From CALCCV01 sp964388665 (GTDB taxonomy: Bacteria; Bdellovibrionota; Bdellovibrionia; Bdellovibrionales; Bdellovibrionaceae): DNA of 16,803 bases. The notes under the pieces are model-generated. The model was not told the DNA's origin. It saw only the letters and a list, made by a program, of their open reading frames with translations, and ran no database searches. The first letter of the stretch is position 1. Each line of letters starts with the position of its first letter. Location of the stretch: positions 1-16,803 of the forward strand of contig CAYMBJ010000081.1 of NCBI GenBank assembly GCA_964388665.1, given 5' to 3'. Below, piece after piece: positions 15,006 to 16,803 of this stretch. The position numbers and the translations under genes were made by a program.

Positions 15006-16100
15006 TTAGGGATAAGAGACTTTGACGGGCTCTTGATCTCTGGGAATCCAGTCGCCATAAAATTGTAGGGTGCGTGAGGCCGCTATGTACTCCCAACCGT
15101 TTTGTTGATTTCGAGGAACTTTGGTTCCTCTCATTTCGACCGAAATCTGCGATATGTCTTTTGGTGTATTTGCTAATGGAAATTTTAGCGTGCGACTGAT
15201 GATGTATTTTGAAAGAAACTCTAGACTTTTACTAAAATCAGTACAAAGATTTAGATTCACGCCACCTGTAGCCGCTACCAATTCGAAGTAGCGTTTCCCG
15301 ATCTTCCGCTTTTTACCCCCAAGCTCGGTGCGGCAGGCTTCGTCCAATATTGCAATGCTGTGCACGCTGACCTTATCTGCAGATCCTTTGTAGCCGATGA
15401 GGGCCTGGCTGTATTTTTTGGGATCATGCAAATTGGGATCAGCGTAAGGATTGTAACTCATGTCTGCCCAGTACTCTTCATCATGACTCAAATCATCCTC
15501 ATCGCTAACAATGATGACGGCAAGGTGTGCGTCAGATCTAGTCAGAGAGGTGTTTCTTCTGTCTGCCAATGTCGATAGTATAGATTGAAAGGCGCGTTCA
15601 TCACTGTAGCCTGCCTCCCCCTGAAGAATATTTTTCATAAAATTGGTCTTCAAATCTACCGTTCTGTTCGAAAGAATCGCTAGGCCGGAGTCCCCTTTGA
15701 CACCACCCTTTCGCAGCAGACTCATGTTTCGATCTGAGCCATACTTAACGCGATAGGCGTCTGTGGTTGTCACTCCCATCTGAAAGTCATAGTTGAGTGC
15801 AGTGAAGTCTTGAATGAAAGAGTCAAAATTATCGGCAAGCTTTTGCTGTGATGACTGCATTGTCGTGGAATTGTCGATCACCCAAAGAATATCAATCTGT
15901 TGACCGTCAGCTTTGCCATAGAGAGTTTCGTGTTGCCACTCCACGGCAGGAGGCGGTGGAGGTGGAGGCGGAGGTGTAGGCGGAGGTACGATGACAGATG
16001 GAACGTCTTTGACCTCTGCGAATTTAACTTTAGTACAAGCGATAGCGCCCAGAAGGAGCGCAGACAATAGCAATGCCCGAAAACCCAACCCTAAACCCAT
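15006..16100 (-). CDS. von Willebrand factor A-domain lipoprotein with proline-rich linker
   Basis: This 364-residue envelope protein is predicted to be lipid-anchored. A hydrophobic signal with a single Arg ends in GAIAC (Cys22, a weak lipobox). Next comes a low-complexity proline stretch (residues 39-51, nearly all Pro), then a VWA domain from about residue 68 to 300. The metal-binding MIDAS start is DILWVIDNSTTM (70-81): Asp76-x-Ser78, with Thr80 where the consensus has Ser. The central strand AVIIVSDEDD (194-203) and a later SVHSIAILDE (245-254) fit the fold. A C-terminal region of about 60 residues ends YGDWIPRDQEPVKVSYP, probably a small beta domain. The ATG at 16100 is chosen over a TTG at 16106 because AGGAGG lies six bases upstream of it. 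VWA domains bind partner proteins through a divalent metal; the partner is unknown. Confidence 0.85.
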   Translation of the reverse strand: MGLGLGFRALLLSALLLGAIACTKVKFAEVKDVPSVIVPPPTPPPPPPPPPAVEWQHETLYGKADGQQIDILWVIDNSTTMQSSQQKLADNFDSFIQDFTALNYDFQMGVTTTDAYRVKYGSDRNMSLLRKGGVKGDSGLAILSNRTVDLKTNFMKNILQGEAGYSDERAFQSILSTLADRRNTSLTRSDAHLAVIIVSDEDDLSHDEEYWADMSYNPYADPNLHDPKKYSQALIGYKGSADKVSVHSIAILDEACRTELGGKKRKIGKRYFELVAATGGVNLNLCTDFSKSLEFLSKYIISRTLKFPLANTPKDISQISVEMRGTKVPRNQQNGWEYIAASRTLQFYGDWIPRDQEPVKVSYP

Positions 16101-16519
16101 GACCAACCTCCTGAGGACTTAGATCGGTGGTCTGGCAATAAACTAAAGTCTGGGATGAGCTTTTTTTTACATTTACTTTTGCTTCAAAGATTTTCGTCAA
16201 TTTCCTCGACAAGGTTCAGTGTGATCTTTTAATCAGTCTGTCGAGTATTTTTGCGAAATTCCAGTGAAAGCCAATGTCAGTGATGATTCCGTGAACTTTT
16301 CCTACATAGAATGCAAATCGATTTCAGTCCGTGAAGCTGAATTCAGGCGCCGCATGCGCTACTCTTCCCAATTTTTACGACAAAGCTTCTTTCTAAAGGC
16401 ATTTTCTCAATGACAGCGCTACCAATAAAAACAGCATGCTAAATTAGCCTCTCAGAAAATCCAGAGTACAATACAGAGAAAATTAGTTCAGAGGCCCCTG
16501 CGGTCTTTGCTTGAATGAC
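16101..16519. other. Intergenic region upstream of the VWA lipoprotein
   Basis: About 420 bases without a supported gene. A perfect 7-base inverted repeat, CTCGACA at 16205-16211 and TGTCGAG at 16239-16245, lies roughly 100 bases upstream of the VWA gene. TTGACG, reading toward that gene on the minus strand at about 16196-16201, could be a -35 element, but no clear -10 follows. Nothing else was recognised. Confidence 0.3.
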
Positions 16520-16786
16520 CTAGTGAAGGCTCTCGTCCCAGATATAAACGAATCGTCCATTCATTGAGGTCTCTACCTTATTTGTGCCGATCGAGCCCAG
16601 ACAGCACAGCCTCTCATTACAAATTTTTTCAAGGTTGCTAAGCAATATATTGGCGATTTTTACAGTGATGACCAATTGGGATCTGGTGCAAATAAATTTG
16701 CTACAAAAAATTTTGAAGAATGTGAGTTGAGTCGAAAGCCCCCCCCCAAGTTTCAGGAAAGATGTCGCATTACCTAAAAATAACAT
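16520..16786 (-). CDS. Doubtful ORF, possibly running past the right edge
   Basis: This frame gives 88 residues from an ATG at 16786 and remains open to the window end, so the true start could lie outside. The sequence resembles no family I recognise. The segment ANILLSNLEKICNERLCC and the end GRFVYIWDESLH look mildly protein-like. A run of nine C on the plus strand (16739-16747) lies within it, coding for glycines. No ribosome-binding site is clear at 16786. It may be a fragment of a larger leftward gene or a chance ORF. Confidence 0.25.
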   Translation of the reverse strand: MLFLGNATSFLKLGGGLSTQLTFFKIFCSKFICTRSQLVITVKIANILLSNLEKICNERLCCLGSIGTNKVETSMNGRFVYIWDESLH

Positions 16787-16803
16787 GGGGCGAGATTTGA
16801 GAA

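Noticed and set aside
1..16803. CRISPR arrays, tRNA or rRNA genes
   Set aside because: No regularly spaced repeats, cloverleaf-like segments or rRNA-like conserved stretches were seen.

Overview
The window reads as bacterial chromosome with moderate GC. The chemoreceptor tip variant, the receptor with no HAMP, the many lipoproteins and the overall codon style suggest a Bdellovibrionota/Oligoflexia-type (delta-like) Gram-negative. This is an inference from protein style, not from a marker gene.

Left part (1-7091): a short receiver-like ORF ending in a stop after 85 codons runs leftward. It carries Glu at the expected phosphorylation site. Divergent from it is a compact chemosensory operon, cheA - cheW - mcp - cheR/cheB. 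CheA has no visible P2 domain. The receptor has a periplasmic sensor domain, two membrane segments, no HAMP and a long polar tail. The methyltransferase and the methylesterase are joined in one 668-residue protein (CheR, then receiver, then CheB). No cheY is visible. Together these genes give a complete sensing, kinase and adaptation module, apart from the diffusible response regulator.

Middle part (7264-11224): a tightly packed ABC export operon holds a MacB/LolD-type ATPase, an eight-helix double-FtsX permease and a membrane-anchored HlyD/MacA-like adaptor. The adaptor lacks the alpha-helical hairpin that normally reaches an outer-membrane channel.

Right part (11225-16803): a more accessory-looking stretch. 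It holds a leftward glycoside-hydrolase-like lipoprotein whose best start is a non-AUG codon, and a strongly decayed IS256-family transposase bounded by imperfect inverted repeats. Next to the IS remnant are two more remnant-like reading frames on the same strand. Then come a small secreted eight-cysteine protein and a leftward von Willebrand A-domain lipoprotein with a proline run. The last ~700 bases hold no clear gene apart from a doubtful ORF that runs off the right edge.

Most of the window can be assigned to known families. The points most worth a second look are the hairpin-less adaptor, the CheR-REC-CheB fusion paired with a P2-less CheA, the non-AUG start of the hydrolase, and the layered remains around the dead transposase.
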